A stretch of DNA of 64,000 nucleotides from Paragonimus skrjabini miyazakii (GCA_014338405.1 JTDE01002974.1:23153-87152), one strand, 5' to 3'. Shown: positions 39,501 through 54,500, counted from the first letter of the stretch. Translations and numbers: made by a program. The notes: generated by a model from the letters alone, not told the origin.

Positions 39501-42500
39501 AAATGGACGAGAGGGTTTTTAATGTCGACTTACGTGAAGTGCTACTAGGTGTTACTTCTACTACCAAGAAAATAAGTACCTGGTCATACGATACAACTTT
39601 ATGGCCACAAAACCTTATAATGTTTTGTGCAATATCGGCGGATGTAAGTCTGACACATGCTATCGTGTGCATGCGTGATTAACGTTGACCGTATTCGGCT
39701 CTCATTGATGAGCGTTATGGAATTTAAAAATAAACCTCGCTAACAACTGATTGAAGCCGTGGTATTCCTATACAATTTTTCAGTCAAACCTTCCCGAAAG
39801 AAGTATTACACTTGAGTTTCGCTTTTTTTAAAGCTTGTCAAAAGCAAATATCTTTGCCACAGTCAGGACTGGGAGTTGAATACTGTAAAGTATTCAGAGG
39901 TGCTAGTCTTACTGTCGTCGACTGGAGTTAACAGCTAATGTGTCAACTACAGAAGCGATCGGGCAACCTAAGTATGACTCACAAGCGAGTGTGGCTGAAC
40001 ATGTGCAAATGAGATTTCAGGCGTGCATAGTGTGAGGTCAGTGGCGAAGTTTTCAACACTGTTGTTTAACGACAGCACGGCGGGAATTGTAATCGCGGTT
40101 GTCACGAAGATTTTCATTATCGATGGGTTATAACGATAGCAAAACTCGAAACTAGTGCTTCTCTTCAAAAGGGGCTGGATGACATGCCTCCTGGAATGCG
40201 AGCTGTGTTCACTTTGCACTCCAAATTGTGAAGAAATGTCTTCTTATGCAAGTGTCCCGTCGTGTTTACAACTTAACATGAGTTGCAGTGTCCCTAGAAT
40301 TAAATTGTTTGAAATGTATTTATCACTAAACGAAATATTTCAGGATGATTGGTCCCTAGTGTGGATCGACCCTTGTAAAATTGTTGGGGTATTTTGTCAC
40401 ACAATTGGCAAAAATGAATGACGGAATTTTATCCGCATGACTGGGTTGAAATAGTCCCATATTGTAAAAACCACAGCTACATTAAGAAAAGTGAATCACG
40501 CCATTTCCCGTGACCATTCTACCAGTTAACTTTGTCGAAAAGCGACGGCTAAACAAATGAATCTCTATTCTCAGGTTACACTTTAAAAAAAGCATTCCAT
40601 TCAAGGACCTTCACTGCAAAAGCTCGCCAATTGAATGTCAACTGACAGTAGACATGCTATTCAGAATTTTGCATGTACTCTTTTGGAATTTTGAGAAACA
40701 CGAACTATTTTATTAGCTTTCTCGAAGTGAGAAAGTAAGTTCCGCACGTACACAAACGGTCTGCATTTCGTCATTGATCAGTGCTTATTCAAATAAAACT
40801 TGTTTATTACGGATAGGGCTACTGTGTTGATGGCTTTCAAATATATCTTGTTACCTTCTTTATGAAGATTATAGCTCACACATTCAAAACCAATCAGGCA
40901 GTTTTGAGTATTTCCCACTTAATCTGTTGGGACCATTCATTTCTTCACTAGCAATCTCTCGCGCAAAGCATTTGGTTTCGGCTTGAGTTCCTTGACAGAT
41001 TTAACTAATACTTGATTAGGTGTTAAGATAGCCCTTTATTGTGAATACTATTAAACATCTAACAATGCATGGTTTGATTCCACATCACAGATGTACACAA
41101 ACTGGTTAGTCGTAGTTAAAAGCGATATGAATTCTAGCGGCCCTTACTCCATAATAAAAACACATCAGTTCATAATCATGAGCCAGAAGAACTGTCAGAC
41201 TGTTGTGCTGGTTCGTCGATTCATAACCCTACCGAATGTAAGCGATCAGAGGTGAAATTATTGGGTAGTGAAATACAACTGAACTCGAGCACTAATCAAG
41301 GTCACGACTGAGTCTTTCCATGTTTTGGAGTGTGAAGACCAACTTGTCAAGTAATAAATACTTCCTCACTGTCTGCCATATTCCGTATTCTAACCAGCAG
41401 ACTAAACGAAACAAATTGTCACAGGCAACCGTGGGCGCAAACTGAAGGTGGGGCATCGAATGCTTTGACTAAGCGATCATATGTGTGGTCAGTAGGAAAC
41501 GTAGCACACATACTCATAGAGGCATGGCAAGCAGTTATTCAGCAGCACACTAAACTCTATCTAGACTTGACGGCAGTGTGGTCCGAGTTACGTCCCGCCA
41601 AGACAATAGTGAGTTTTATCGGAGAATATAAAAAAAAATGAACCCGAACAATGACATTTCTACGAAGGCCAGCATTCCGTTGATCGTATATCACTTCTAA
41701 ACCAGGTGGTATTTCCACGTAGTTACCTGGGTGGTCACGAACTTCTGAACCTGACAGGCTACACCTAACACTGATCTGTAACATGTTCGTACTCCACTGA
41801 TGCGTAGGTACAGACTGCCAGTTTGTAATGACCGTGATACAAAATTTAAAAAAGAAAGGGTGATCACAACACTTCATAAAGCCCACCCGAAAATTAACAA
41901 GTAATGATCTGTTACGTTTGTGCCCCTTGAAACGATGGTCTGATGGAAAGTATTTTCGGTTCACAAAACGAAAAACTGTGAAACTGGAACCTCATTCAGA
42001 ATATCTATACCCGGCACATCTACACACAGCTGAAACTTGTCACATCGTGCTAACTTGAAAATGTGAAGCATGGACCATTGAAAGAAACACAATAAAAGGT
42101 TGACCAACAAAGACTTGGATTTTCTGGTCACTTCACTGTTTGCAATGGCTGTTGGTTTTGTTGTCCAATCGGACTCATCAGAAATCGTCGCACTGGCCTC
42201 ATTTTGCAGAAGTTTGTTAGCGAATTACTGAGTTGCCGATAAAGTTTCTCAACGTAATGTAACCACATAGCACTGTTTAAAATCATCAAGTAAAATATTG
42301 TCTTGGTGGTGAACAATTTTTAGTTCTGTAAACTTGAAGCATGGTTTATCAAACAATGAAAATCATGGAATTCAGGAAAACAATATTTTTCCCACCTGAC
42401 TGGATAATTTAAAATTTCAAACGGAAACTAAGGTGCTTCTATGAGAAGGACAAGAATGGGCCCAGTGGTCAATCAACCGAACTTATAATTGAAGATCATT

Positions 42501-45500
42501 TAGATAATTGACACTATCACTTTCAGCTATGAATTTCAATAGTGTGGACAAAAGTTGATATTACAAGATTGATTTGCCAGCAGAAGACGCTGCTCCTCTA
42601 CCGGTGTTTACACCATAAAGTAGAAAGTAGAATAATGTTAAAATAAGAAATACAAAAATCATGAATTTTTTTAACTTGTTCAGATGGTACCTCAATGAAG
42701 GGAACGTCACAAATAAATTGTTTTACATTACTGATGAACAGGTTGACATAATTAAATGTGCAAGACCAGGACTTCAAACTTGTGGCGGAAACATCGTGTC
42801 CGAAGGCGGCAATTGCTCTACTAACTAAGCTACAAAGCCAATCCGGAAGATCAGGAACTTCATATATGGAGACAGTTACCCATCCAACCCACTGCCTTGT
42901 GTGGAATCCACCAAATGATCCACTTGATTGACTGCCCAAGGAGGATTTCTCAGCCAGTGTATGCTGGAATCCACCAACGTAAGTATGTACAATGTAGGGA
43001 AGCGTTGTATGAAAACATACCACTGCACACCGCTACAAACTTATACTTTGCTCTGCGAAGAGAATTACGTGTGACATCATCATTCGATGTTTCATATTGT
43101 TGGTACTGATCTCTTCCGGGCGTTAGCTGTCAAGTTGTGTAANNNNNNNNNNNNNNNNNNNNNNNNNNNNNNNNNNNNNNNNNNNNNNNNNNNNNNNNNN
43201 NNNNNNNNNNNNNNNNNNNNNNNNNNNNNNNNNNNNNNNNNNNNNNNNNNNNNNNNNNNNNNNNNNNNNNNNNNNNNNNNNNNNNNNNNNNNNNNNNNNN
43301 NNNNNNNNNNNNNNNNNNNNNNNNNNNNNNNNNNNNNNNNNNNNNNNNNNNNNNNNNNNNNNNNNNNNNNNNNNNNNNNNNNNNNNNNNNNNNNNNNNNN
43401 NNNNNNNNNNNNNNNNNNNNNNNNNNNNNNNNNNNNNNNNNNNNNNNNNNNNNNNNNNNNNNNNNNNNNNNNNNNNNNNNNNNNNNNNNNNNNNNNNNNN
43501 NNNNNNNNNNNNNNNNNNNNNNNNNNNNNNNNNNNNNNNNNNNNNNNNNNNNNNNNNNNNNNNNNNNNNNNNNNNNNNNNNNNNNNNNNNNNNNNNNNNN
43601 NNNNNNNNNNNNNNNNNNNNNNNNNNNNNNNNNNNNNNNNNNNNNNNNNNNNNNNNNNNNNNNNNNNNNNNNNNNNNNNNNNNNNNNNNNNNNNNNNNNN
43701 NNNNNNNNNNNNNNNNNNNNNNNNNNNNNNNNNNNNNNNNNNNNNNNNNNNNNNNNNNNNNNNNNNNNNNNNNNNNNNNNNNNNNNNNNNNNNNNNNNNN
43801 NNNNNNNNNNNNNNNNNNNNNNNNNNNNNNNNNNNNNNNNNNNNNNNNNNNNNNNNNNNNNNNNNNNNNNNNNNNNNNNNNNNNNNNNNNNNNNNNNNNN
43901 NNNNNNNNNNNNNNNNNNNNNNNNNNNNNNNNNNNNNNNNNNNNNNNNNNNNNNNNNNNNNNNNNNNNNNNNNNNNNNNNNNNNNNNNNNNNNNNNNNNN
44001 NNNNNNNNNNNNNNNNNNNNNNNNNNNNNNNNNNNNNNNNNNNNNNNNNNNNNNNNTGTTCTGTCTGCAGCTTATCCAGGGTGCAAACACGCCTGGCCCC
44101 ATGAAATAGGGTCTTGGATGAACAACGGTTTTATCGGGGCAAAGTGGAAAAACAAAGATACTCCTCGCCCCACGTTGCCTTGCGACTGACCGATTAATGT
44201 AATCGTTCATCCTCACGCCTAGTGATCAGTACATCTAAGAAAGCTCAAATCCTGTTTGATTCAGTTTCGTGAGACCTGGATAGGTTCGGATGAATAGATT
44301 TAAAAGGTTAGAAACGAATCAAGATGACCGGTATCCACAAAAATCAAACTGTCACCAACACATCGTTTGCACAATAAGGCATTGGCAATATTACTTGGGA
44401 CTTGCCGTTTGATCATTTCAAAAATGTTGTCGGTTAATTGGCTTGAGGGACTAACCATATTCACTTGGTCTGTTTGTCTATAAGAAAGTCCTTCAAAAGT
44501 AAACCTCCTGTTTTCTGTACACGGTGGGGTGAGATCCTTGAATTATTCAAGTGGAATACCCATATCGCAGAAATGGTTACAGAAGAAATCATAGAAATTC
44601 ATGTACACACTCTGTCCATTTCTGTTTTTCAATCATGTATAGGTTACATAGTTTACGTTTAAAACTAATAAAAGTATGCTCAATAGCATATAGCAACATG
44701 TCTGTTTTCAGTAATGATGAAGTTGTTAAAGGAAGGACAGTTTTCTAACCTCGGAAGAAAACATTATTCAGTGAGATGACTCCAACCAACGCTTTGGAAT
44801 GAAGGACTGCAATTTCACGCCGGAAATGATGAACAACTCAAAACGGGGATGGACAATCTTGATTTACATATTTGTAATTAATTCTATGCACAGCTGATGT
44901 ATAAATATATGCATGCATAAATGTATATCGTAGTCTTACAGTCAGGACTGAAAATAACCGCCTTTTGAAATCTCGAGATTGGTTTTTATTAATGAACGAG
45001 ACCGGGGAATTTGGATGTTGTGAATTACTCACTAATGCTTGAATATTTTCAACGAAATCGTGTCGATCAGCTTGCCGGTAAGCAAATGCTCTCCAACGAA
45101 ACCGAATGATTTTTCGAGAAAAGCGACGTTATAGACACGTTTTTATAACTTTCCATTATAACATCTTATTACTAAATAATGCAGGCTAGTTAGAGAAGGA
45201 TCAAACTGGTTCTCTTTGGAGTAGAAAAATGAGGATAGTTCAGTCTGAGTAAAAAATGCTGGTTAGCTTAAGATAACACGGTAGTGACGCTGTTTCAAAA
45301 TGGTTCCCAGAAAGTCTTCACCAGGTATCTTAAGCCAGGAAAAGGTATCCATAGTCACTGGATTCCGCAACCATGCACATACTACCCGTAATTTACCTCA
45401 GCTGTTGTACATGATTTTTCTGATAAAATGAATTACACCAAAAAATTATTTCTAACCTGCAACATAGCAATAACCGACCACAATCCAAAGGAGGTTACCT

Positions 45501-48500
45501 AGGAATACAGCACTCAATAAATTTAACTAACATACTTTCGTAAACTTCGATGCCCTTTACTCTTTAGTTTACCGGATTGAAATACCATACTTCCATCTGC
45601 ACAAAAGCTGTGCATTTGATTATCTTGTTTGTATTATCACACTGTGATCATGGCAGATGTTGGCATCGCCAGTGTTCACTAGAACCAACTGGTTTTTGTA
45701 AAACCTGTTGTCCTGTTCGCCTCTTAATTTTAACTGTAACTCTCGAGCGAGTGTAAAACATGGATGAGTTTGCTGACATCTCAAGCGTCGGTTAATTATG
45801 AAGTCAATTATGAAGTAGCTTGAATCACGAAAACAGAAGCAAGCTCGTCTCTCCCTTTTGTGTCTGTGCTTCCATGAGACAACTGATCACACTCAGTCCA
45901 TTTGTTACAATATACAGATTGGTTTACTGGCTACCTTTTGGGCCTATGGGATACAACATACTGGAAGGTTTTCTGTTAATTGTTCTGTAAACAATGGTTT
46001 CGTCAAATTGCTTACCATCAGCCTCATCGCAATAAAATTTACGATAATTTGCTTGCTTTTTAATGATACACTTCGTTTGCTGAAAGAATGCTTACAATGG
46101 GAGAAAATACAACAGACAGCCTAACAGCAAATCCTCTAGATCCGCGCCAATAACTTTTTGCGATCTTCGTCAGATTCTATTCATGAGTCATCATTTTAGA
46201 ACAACAATTTATCGAAAACTTGACAGCCAAGCTGATTATCATTCATCTAACGGAAAAATTATTTAATTAGAACACAAATTTATTAGTAAATATTAACCTT
46301 AGCTTCCGTTACCCTAAATCGGATGTTCGTGAACGATAAACTGATGTTTTGGGTCACGTAAACTTCGACAGATTTTCGGAGAGAAAAACAAGATGTTGAA
46401 AAGAAGTCTCATTTTTTCAAAACCTACAAAAATTTAGAGCTTTTGAATATATGGTTATATAAGAACTCGAATCATTTATCAAAATCGGAATAAACATAAT
46501 TTTGTTTCAGACAGGCTTTTGTTGATTTGCAATACCTTGAGGTGAGTGGATGTATGACATGCGATATTCAAGGAAGCGTGGGACATTATTGACGTAATCA
46601 GCATGTCAAACAATCACAAAGACAAAGTGACACCAACTAGTATCCCACAAAAATTCGATTATCTTCACGAATTAGTCAACAGCGTGTTCAGTAAGGCTAC
46701 TAAGTGAGCAAAGCGCTGTAAATTCGGTGGTCTCACAGGAAAGACAGAAATTGGGTACACAGAGGATTTTGGAGCCAGTAAACATAGATATATGATTAAC
46801 TTTGGTTGTTTGCCTAACATGACGACGCGGGCCGTTTCAACCGTCTTTTTTCCTGATCATCTTACAATGTCTACAGTTTGTTTTATTGATATTAAAAGCA
46901 TCTTCTTGAGCTAATTATTTATTTTTAATACGCGGCGAAGTTGCCTTTGTATACGCTTTTCACGTTACAATTTCCTTTAGAAACCGGGCAGTATTCAAAA
47001 TTGTGTTTCCATCGCATATATTGAACTAATCTAACGTTACAAATGTAATTAAATATGGATGGATAAATAGAAAACGACTCGCAATTGTTCACAACTTGAC
47101 TGTACATCTTAGCTTCCAAAGCGAAGTATTTTTAAAACCGCAGTAACCGTCGTAACAGCCAAGTTGGATTTGAAATCGGCTGTGAAATATCAGTAGTATA
47201 CTGATAAAATTAACCTGATATCTCATCAACTATTAACAACAAAATTAATGAACTGAGAATGTCCACAACGCAGAACTCAACGCGGTGTAAGGTGAAACCA
47301 GATACACAAGTTTCGAGTATGATACGGTGCAATCAGGCAATAATTTTTAGCGCTGTGACTTAAAACAGTAAGATAAAATTGTTTTCGAACCTACTTCTAA
47401 TAAGCTGTTAGCACTGTCAACATTGTTGAGGGTAAGCTTGTGAAACTGTGCTGGCATTCAACAATCCTACTTTTGTTCTGGCCAATCGGTAGCTGACTAT
47501 CTCCGTTATGGCACTAATCAATCGATTGAACCAAGAATTCCTTTGTTAAGGCCCGTTAACCCGTGCAAGTTTAACACATAACCATGTGCATCATTGTGAA
47601 AATAACACATCCTTACAAGGGCCGGATGTAGGCTTGTACAAGGCGACGGGACACAAACGATATTGAGTGAATCAACAATCGACTATGAATATTACACTCC
47701 AGTGAAACATATTTCGAAATGAACACAACCCACACTCAATCGCAGCTTTTTGAATCTGTTGTAGTTGAGCTAAGAATCGATGAATACAACGTCCACTTTG
47801 TGTATAAAAAGCCATCTAGCAGAATATCTTATTTAATTATTATCTTATCATGATTTATGCGGAAACTGAAGACGTGGGCGTTATGATGCTTTAGTTAGGA
47901 CTCACTAGATGTTAATGTTATTCCACGGGTTGATATGACGCTTATTTATTGTAAATAACCTTAAAAATTCTGTACACGCCTGGTCAACAACCAGCAAACC
48001 TCGTCCCATTGATCAGGAAAGCACTAGTCAATGGTCCTCCTCTCATAATTGAGTTCCAGATGGACGGCTTATTTTGCAGACCCAAACTTTTACCAGCCAC
48101 GGTGCGTCCCTCGACTGGTAGGCGCTACTTAACGCTGTGGTTACGGCTGAACCGGTTGAGATGTTCAAAAGTAAAACGGAGCAGAAAATACTCAGGGACA
48201 CGTACGAAAATTGCCTTCTTAGGCTTCCGCAAGTTATCAGATACCCAGGTCCGTTTGCGTCTGTTTTCATTTTGTTGTCATCTGTCTGGTTATGTATTCG
48301 ACAATTGTATCAGTGTCTTTTCAAAATGTTGGCAGGTGTATGTTGGCGGTTTTTCTTCCCGCCTAGTCTTCTCTCCCTTCCCACAGACTGTCCAACAAAC
48401 TGTGTTTTAAGAGGAATGCAGTTCCAGGAATGCATAAACAGCTGTTTCCCCTATCTCTCTGTTGTACAAAAATGTGAGTATATGCACTCAGCTGTGAACA

Positions 48501-51500
48501 ACAATTATCACAAAGTATTGATAGTCTTTTGTGCAAGTACGTGAATCTTCTAGTTTTAGATTGCTTGTCTAATTATGGCAATCTGCTCCACGCATTCATG
48601 AAGTAACCACGAAATGTTTTGTGACAAAGTAGTATCGATTAATCTGTCTGTTCTGATAATCAGTTAACGCATTTTTTACGACATGTCTTGGACCATAACT
48701 TGACCTCTTTATATGGAATGTTATAATTTCAGGATATTTTCCAACGTTACAAAAACATTTGCAAGGAACTAATGATGCTTATCAGTATTTCTGACAAGCA
48801 AAGCGTGGGCTACTAAATTAACGTCGAATTTTAGATTCGAAGCTTAGTCCACATTGATAGTGTCTGACTGGTATGATACATTGTCCACACAAGAGGTAGG
48901 CAAACGAGGAAATCATTAGCTCAGTTGAAGAAACTATTACACCGTACGGAACAACAATACAGTCGTCATAGTGATTAAAAAAGAAACATCAGACATTTAG
49001 TGCAAGTTCACACTAAACATGAACCTGTTTTTTAAACTATTACACGGCTTTATTTTCTGCTAACAAGTGCACGTATGCATGTATGTGTATATGTGCCTGT
49101 GTGCAATAGTGAATGTGAATATACGCGTTTATGTATTTCTGGCTGTTCATTTAGTCTATGACCAACATACACAGCTCACCGGCCGGTTCAGAAACACATT
49201 TTCTTATATCTTTCTCTGATTGGTGTTGAGAGTTTTCCAACCCGGAATAAGATGCAACTTGAACATTTTATGTATGCCTTCTTATCGCAAGCTATTGTGG
49301 AAATGTACTCAGCGCTTTATAAGCTTCCCCATGAAAATTTACTGCACAACTCAATAAAATATTGTTGTTTTTGAGTCTGACTTTTATGTACTGCATCGGT
49401 AACGCCATCAGGATAAGTTTTTCAATCTTACGGAGATCGCAATGTCGACATTTTCGCTTATTTGTCGGTTTCAGCTAGAGCAGACCTGTACAATTTGTAA
49501 CTAAACTTCATTTCTATATGAACTTCATTTGTCTTTGTTTCGCTGTCCAACTGAGACTTTACACCCTCGGGCTGACGAAATCATTTCGCCTATGTTAAAC
49601 GTAGATGGAAATGACACGTAGCAACTGTCCACTACTTGACCTGTTTAGTCACGTTAGAGATTCGCAACCTACATACTAATTTGATTAAGATGAATCCTGA
49701 ATTTGCGCGATATCTACGCTACGCTGAATCAAATCATTTGGTTGCACATATGCTGAAATGCAACTTAAGAAGCTGTATCTTCATCTGGCGTTTTTCATAA
49801 ATATGCTAATACTTCTCAGATGAATATAAATTCGTTGAATGTTTCTGCTGCTATATCAACAAAACGTCTAAAGTTACCAGCTTCCCATTACTCGGAATAC
49901 AAGCAATTTCGTTTACTTGGGAATGGACGTACTTCTTTTTCTCTGGCTATATAGTTTGCCTCGTTTTTTCAGACGGTTTATTTAAAAAATGACGGACTAA
50001 TAAATGAGAAAATGTCATTGACAGAAATGGACCGACAAAGTCGTGCTGTGTTGTATACTCATTTTTTGTTCCAATGCGATCACACTATTGACTAAAGACA
50101 CTGTCATTGGAAGGTTGTCTAGCTCTTTGCAATCAAACGAGAAATTGTTCAGCAAATCTAAGCCTTACATTTTGACAACCTATCAACTGTGGTAAACAAT
50201 TAGTTTTCCTTCACAGCTGCAGACATCATAGGTGTTTACATCTTTCGGTAGTAATTCTCTCAGTGTGCCAGGAGAGAATTGCTTTTCTTGGCATTTCCGC
50301 TTTCTAGTAATTTAAACCGCAGGTGTCACATATACTCGATTCTGCTAACACATCGTGAACATATGGTAGAATGTACAATTATATCTTGCGTGGTGCAATT
50401 TACTCGTTGCACAGTTCCAACTTTTCTCCTTCCCCGAACACATATTTGGAAAATGTCTTACAGAAAATACATATCATTCGCAATTAGACTGCTTTTATCA
50501 AACCAGTCTAAGTAATATTTCCAGATGGAACTAGCCTTCTCATTTGCTTTTCTTAACCTAGACAAGTGACGGGATGTCTTTATCTGATCACGTGAGTGGC
50601 AGTGACTTAAAATGTTCAAGGTCAGATCAACCATATTTCATAAAAATGTTTTATTCAGTGATAAAGTTACAAAGTCCTTTCTGATGACTACTCTTTGTCG
50701 TAACTGCATTTATCTCGTTTCATATCAAATGTTTGTTTTTGAATAAAACAATGAGAAGAAGCAATTCATGTGATGTTCTCCGGAGTAACATTTCGCAGAT
50801 TCTGATCACACATGGACATGTAACTAATTTTAAACAAGTAAAATTCCACAGAGGGGAAGTCATGGCTTAAGGGATTAAACGAACAGACACCAAAAATGAA
50901 AAATCAAAATTGTGGGAATGCTGACTACCAGAATAGCCGCAGTGTCAACACAAATTGTTTTTGAACACATAGGGGAGGATTATGACGTTTAATGGCCAAA
51001 GCCTCAGCAAATAGGAGTATTCGTTTCCGGTTGCTTCGAAAGATCACCGAGAACGCGTCAGAAACTTTGACTATGTGTCCTGTTTGTATTACGTGCCTTG
51101 CACCGGAAGACGCGGGGTGCCGACCATTGGCATCTGTACAAGCTCCTGGCGTTTCTAACTGCGTCTCCAGCCATTTGGGTACATGCTCCTTGATACGAAC
51201 AGCTAGTTGTCGGTTTGTCCCCCCTATGTAGCTCATACTGCAGGTACACGAGTATTTGTATGAACAGTGAGATGTGACAGACGTACACTGTTTGTTCGTA
51301 ACTGGAGCGACTGGTAGAGTTCTCGTTCGTTGTATTACATACAACTTCGCAGCGTTATAAGTCTTGGATACAGCGGCTGCTAGACGCTTCCTCGTCATTG
51401 TTGACCAGCTGTCCCCTAGAAACAGAAGTTCTAAGTACACTGTCCTTTTCGCTACTGTCGTCACTTCTACAGTTGGAACGACGGCTTTGCTGTACTTTTT

Positions 51501-54500
51501 AATAAATCGCAGGGGGTACCCGTTGACCTGCAGAGTGTCTGTCAGTATGCCTAACTCTAGCTGCAGGTTGTCTTCGGTGCAAATCCTTCGTGCTCTATGG
51601 AAAAGCGTCCTGACTAGACTTCTCTTATGCTGCACCGGACAGAAGCTTTCGAAGTGCATGTACTATCCAGTCCAGGTAGGTTTCCTGTAGACGGATCTCC
51701 CTACCGTGCCATCTGGTCTTCGAGTGACTAGAATGTCCAGGTACGGAAGGCAGCCATTCGCTTCGTTCTCTCTCGTCAGTTTCAAGTTTGGGTGAGCCTG
51801 GTTCAACTTCGAGAATAACGTATCTGATTCACTCGAGTTCTTAAAGATGGCTAGAATATCATCAACGTAGCGTCTGTAAAAACACTGGTTTTGACAGGCT
51901 TTCCCGTAGTATGGATTCTACTTTGGCCATGAAGAAAGCCGCTAGAAGTGGACCTAACGGACTGCCCATTGCAACCCCGTCCACGTGTCGGATACTATAC
52001 GTTTGAAAATTGAACCTTACATTGTGTGCATAAAAGTACTAATGATTTCAGTTCGGTCACTGGGATAAGAAACGGAGCACTGCTGCTTACGATAAATTCG
52101 CAGATGCTGTCAACTGTTTCATGAAGCGGAATGTTAGTAAACAGGGATGTCACGTCAAATGAACACATCAGTTTATCTCGGACATTTAAACCATCTATAC
52201 AATTAACAAGTTCGAAACTGTCCTTCAGACTGTACTTACTAAACTGTTTTCTGACTGGTTCCAGCAAATCAGCTAGCCAACGGGATAATTTATGCTGCGG
52301 TGCGTTGCACATAGACATAAGAGGCCGAAGTGGGACATTGGGTTTGTGAGATTTGGGCAGTCCGTACATATGCGGTGTGCGTGTGCCGATTGGTCTCATC
52401 AGCCTCCATTGATCGACAGACATGAGGCCATTTAGCCTCAACCCTTCCAGCCTGCGGCAGATTTCCTTTTCCACTTCTTGGACGTTATCAGGATTATCAT
52501 CTGGGCGAAACTTCTGAGTGTCATTAAGAATTTCAAACATTTTATCCACGTACTCCGCTTTATCCATCAGCACAACACCTGAGCATTTGTCCGGACCTAA
52601 CACCATCAAGTTCTCATTTTGTCTTATTTCTCTTAGGATTCGGAAGTGTGCGGGTGTTAGTAAGTTGTGACGCTTTTGTTTGTAATTCTGATGTTGGTAG
52701 GCGACATCCACTAGTTTTACTTTCAACCAATCTTGATTCTTCTCAGACGTTGGCGAATGTTTTTCTGACTGTTTTTGTTTCCCAACAGTAACGTTCCACT
52801 CTGCATTCCCAGACTAAACTGTCTATCAAAATGCCTTCTTCTTTCTATTGCGTACAAAACATTTGGCTTTGGGATTTCACATTAACGGCAAAGAACTCTG
52901 CTTTTTAGAAGTTATTTATTAGTTCATTGAATCTGCGCTAAGTGAAACCCTTTCAGGGTAAATCAAGCAAAAGCGGGAAGTTTGCAAGGCACGAGTTTGG
53001 TGAAAACCGATTAGTAATCTAAAGAACGACCTCGAATTATGTTTTGTTTGCCTGCACTAACTTTGATATGGAAATAAACCACAAAACGTTCAATAATCAG
53101 AAGTGGACCATCAATTTCAGTACATTCCCTCACCTGAAACGGTACAACAATTCATGAGAACAACTATCAGATAAGTGTTTTGTTGATCGCATACATGAAC
53201 ACGCTATCCACGCTACTTAATTGCCTTCGGGACTTCAAATGATATTTTCAAGTATGCTATAGGTGTCCAGTTAAGAGCATTCGAAGGAATCAGCATACCT
53301 TGTAGCATTAATTAAAACCGGTCATGGAAAGGCAGATACGTGGTGTGAAATCACAATAAAGTCTTTAGTTATGTTGTATTATTTTGATCGCCCTCCAATT
53401 AAGAGGGCTCACCTTTTACATACATACATAAAACACTCGATTCTACGTTCAATGTACAGAAGTTCAATGTACACACTTCACTTTAAAATAGGTACAACAT
53501 AAAGCTTGAGTTAAATATATTCATGACAAATCCACATCAACATCACGTGACAGAAAGTGTGAATTTATCTCCTTATGTGTTCATACCGTAAAAAATAGGA
53601 TTGCTATCAACTCAGGCAGCTTAAGTAACATAATCAAAGTTTGTAAATTAAACTCCAGAGAAAATTTGGTGAACGACTACAATTGGTTTAAATTGTTCAA
53701 ACTAATTGGTTCAGTTCAGTAAACAGTTCGGAACTGGCTTATGGTGCGGTAAATGGTCTTTGTGTTCTCTAGTGGAGTTTTCGACTTTTCGTTAGTTTCC
53801 ATGTTTACGTGTTGTGGTAACTTAGTGAATGTGGTATTCGATATGTAGTTTTTCGCAGTGAGATGCCATCTACAATTAAAAACTTTGATCGTGCATAACG
53901 ATGTTAAATTTGTAGTCTTTTGTTCATGCTACATGTTTTAAAAACTGACGTAAAATGGGCAGAGAAAGGAATAAATCTAGTATGATTCGGAAATGAGCAA
54001 AGTGAAAATACTGAACTGACGAAACACGTCGAAACTCGTCACGCGCAACTTTATACTACAACTTCCACAGTTCAGCATGAGTAATCAGGTCAAGTCGTGT
54101 TCATAAAGGTAAGTGTTTGGTGACATTTACGAGGTGGTTAGTTAACACCGAATTCTGAATGACTTAACGAGGTTATGAAAGATTGATTTGGGTTTTCCCG
54201 GCTTTTCCTCAGATTACTGAAACATTACCGCTTGTGACTGCAAGGAGAGCACAGAGAACACTAAATAATACTGTAACTGTGACATATAGTACATTGTTGC
54301 AACCATTGATGTTAGTCAAATCTCGCATATAACAACGTTAAAATAAGCAGAAAGTTGTGTAACCTGAAATGGTTATTAGGACAATGTCTTATTAATTGAA
54401 GATGAACAGCTTAACTTGTCCCGACTAACAGAAAGATCGGATATATCATTTTAATCAAACGTAACAGGGCTAATCTGACACTGGGGGCTACAGCGGCTAC

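Larger units (their letters stand above)
50850..52812 (-). mobile_element. Penelope-like retroelement, 5'-truncated, RT plus GIY-YIG
   Basis: Reading on the minus strand, the element encodes the Penelope-like order: N-terminal RT domain, RT core with YVDD, then a C-terminal GIY-YIG endonuclease. Such elements retrotranspose using a telomerase-related RT. Homology starts at about 52812 within the RT N-terminal part, so the 5' end is missing. The 3' limit is set by comparison with the copy at 13735-14325: both share the coding end and about 75 bp beyond the stop. The frame is broken by two shifts (near 51975-51995 and 51880-51900) and by TAG codons at 51995-51997 and 51663-51665, so it is inactive as assembled. 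It lies in the same orientation as the host gene, inside intron 1. Confidence 0.88.

Noticed and set aside
41557..41964. Minus-strand frame of 135 codons
   Set aside because: No family motif recognised and it lies inside intron 1. It may be a repeat; not enough to call a gene.
43087..44216. Open frames of 340 and 374 codons on both strands
   Set aside because: They consist almost entirely of N from the 914-base gap, with only short real ends.
48009..48544. Two overlapping plus-strand frames of 133 and 135 codons
   Set aside because: No recognisable domain, overlapping in two frames, no splice or start evidence; probably chance or an unidentified repeat.
49071..49130. TG/TA-rich tract resembling a microsatellite
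   Set aside because: No regular unit long enough to call a simple repeat.
54019..54055. CTGACGA...CGAAACTCGTC resembling a hammerhead core
   Set aside because: Too little sequence for stem II and no stem I pairing partner; likely chance.
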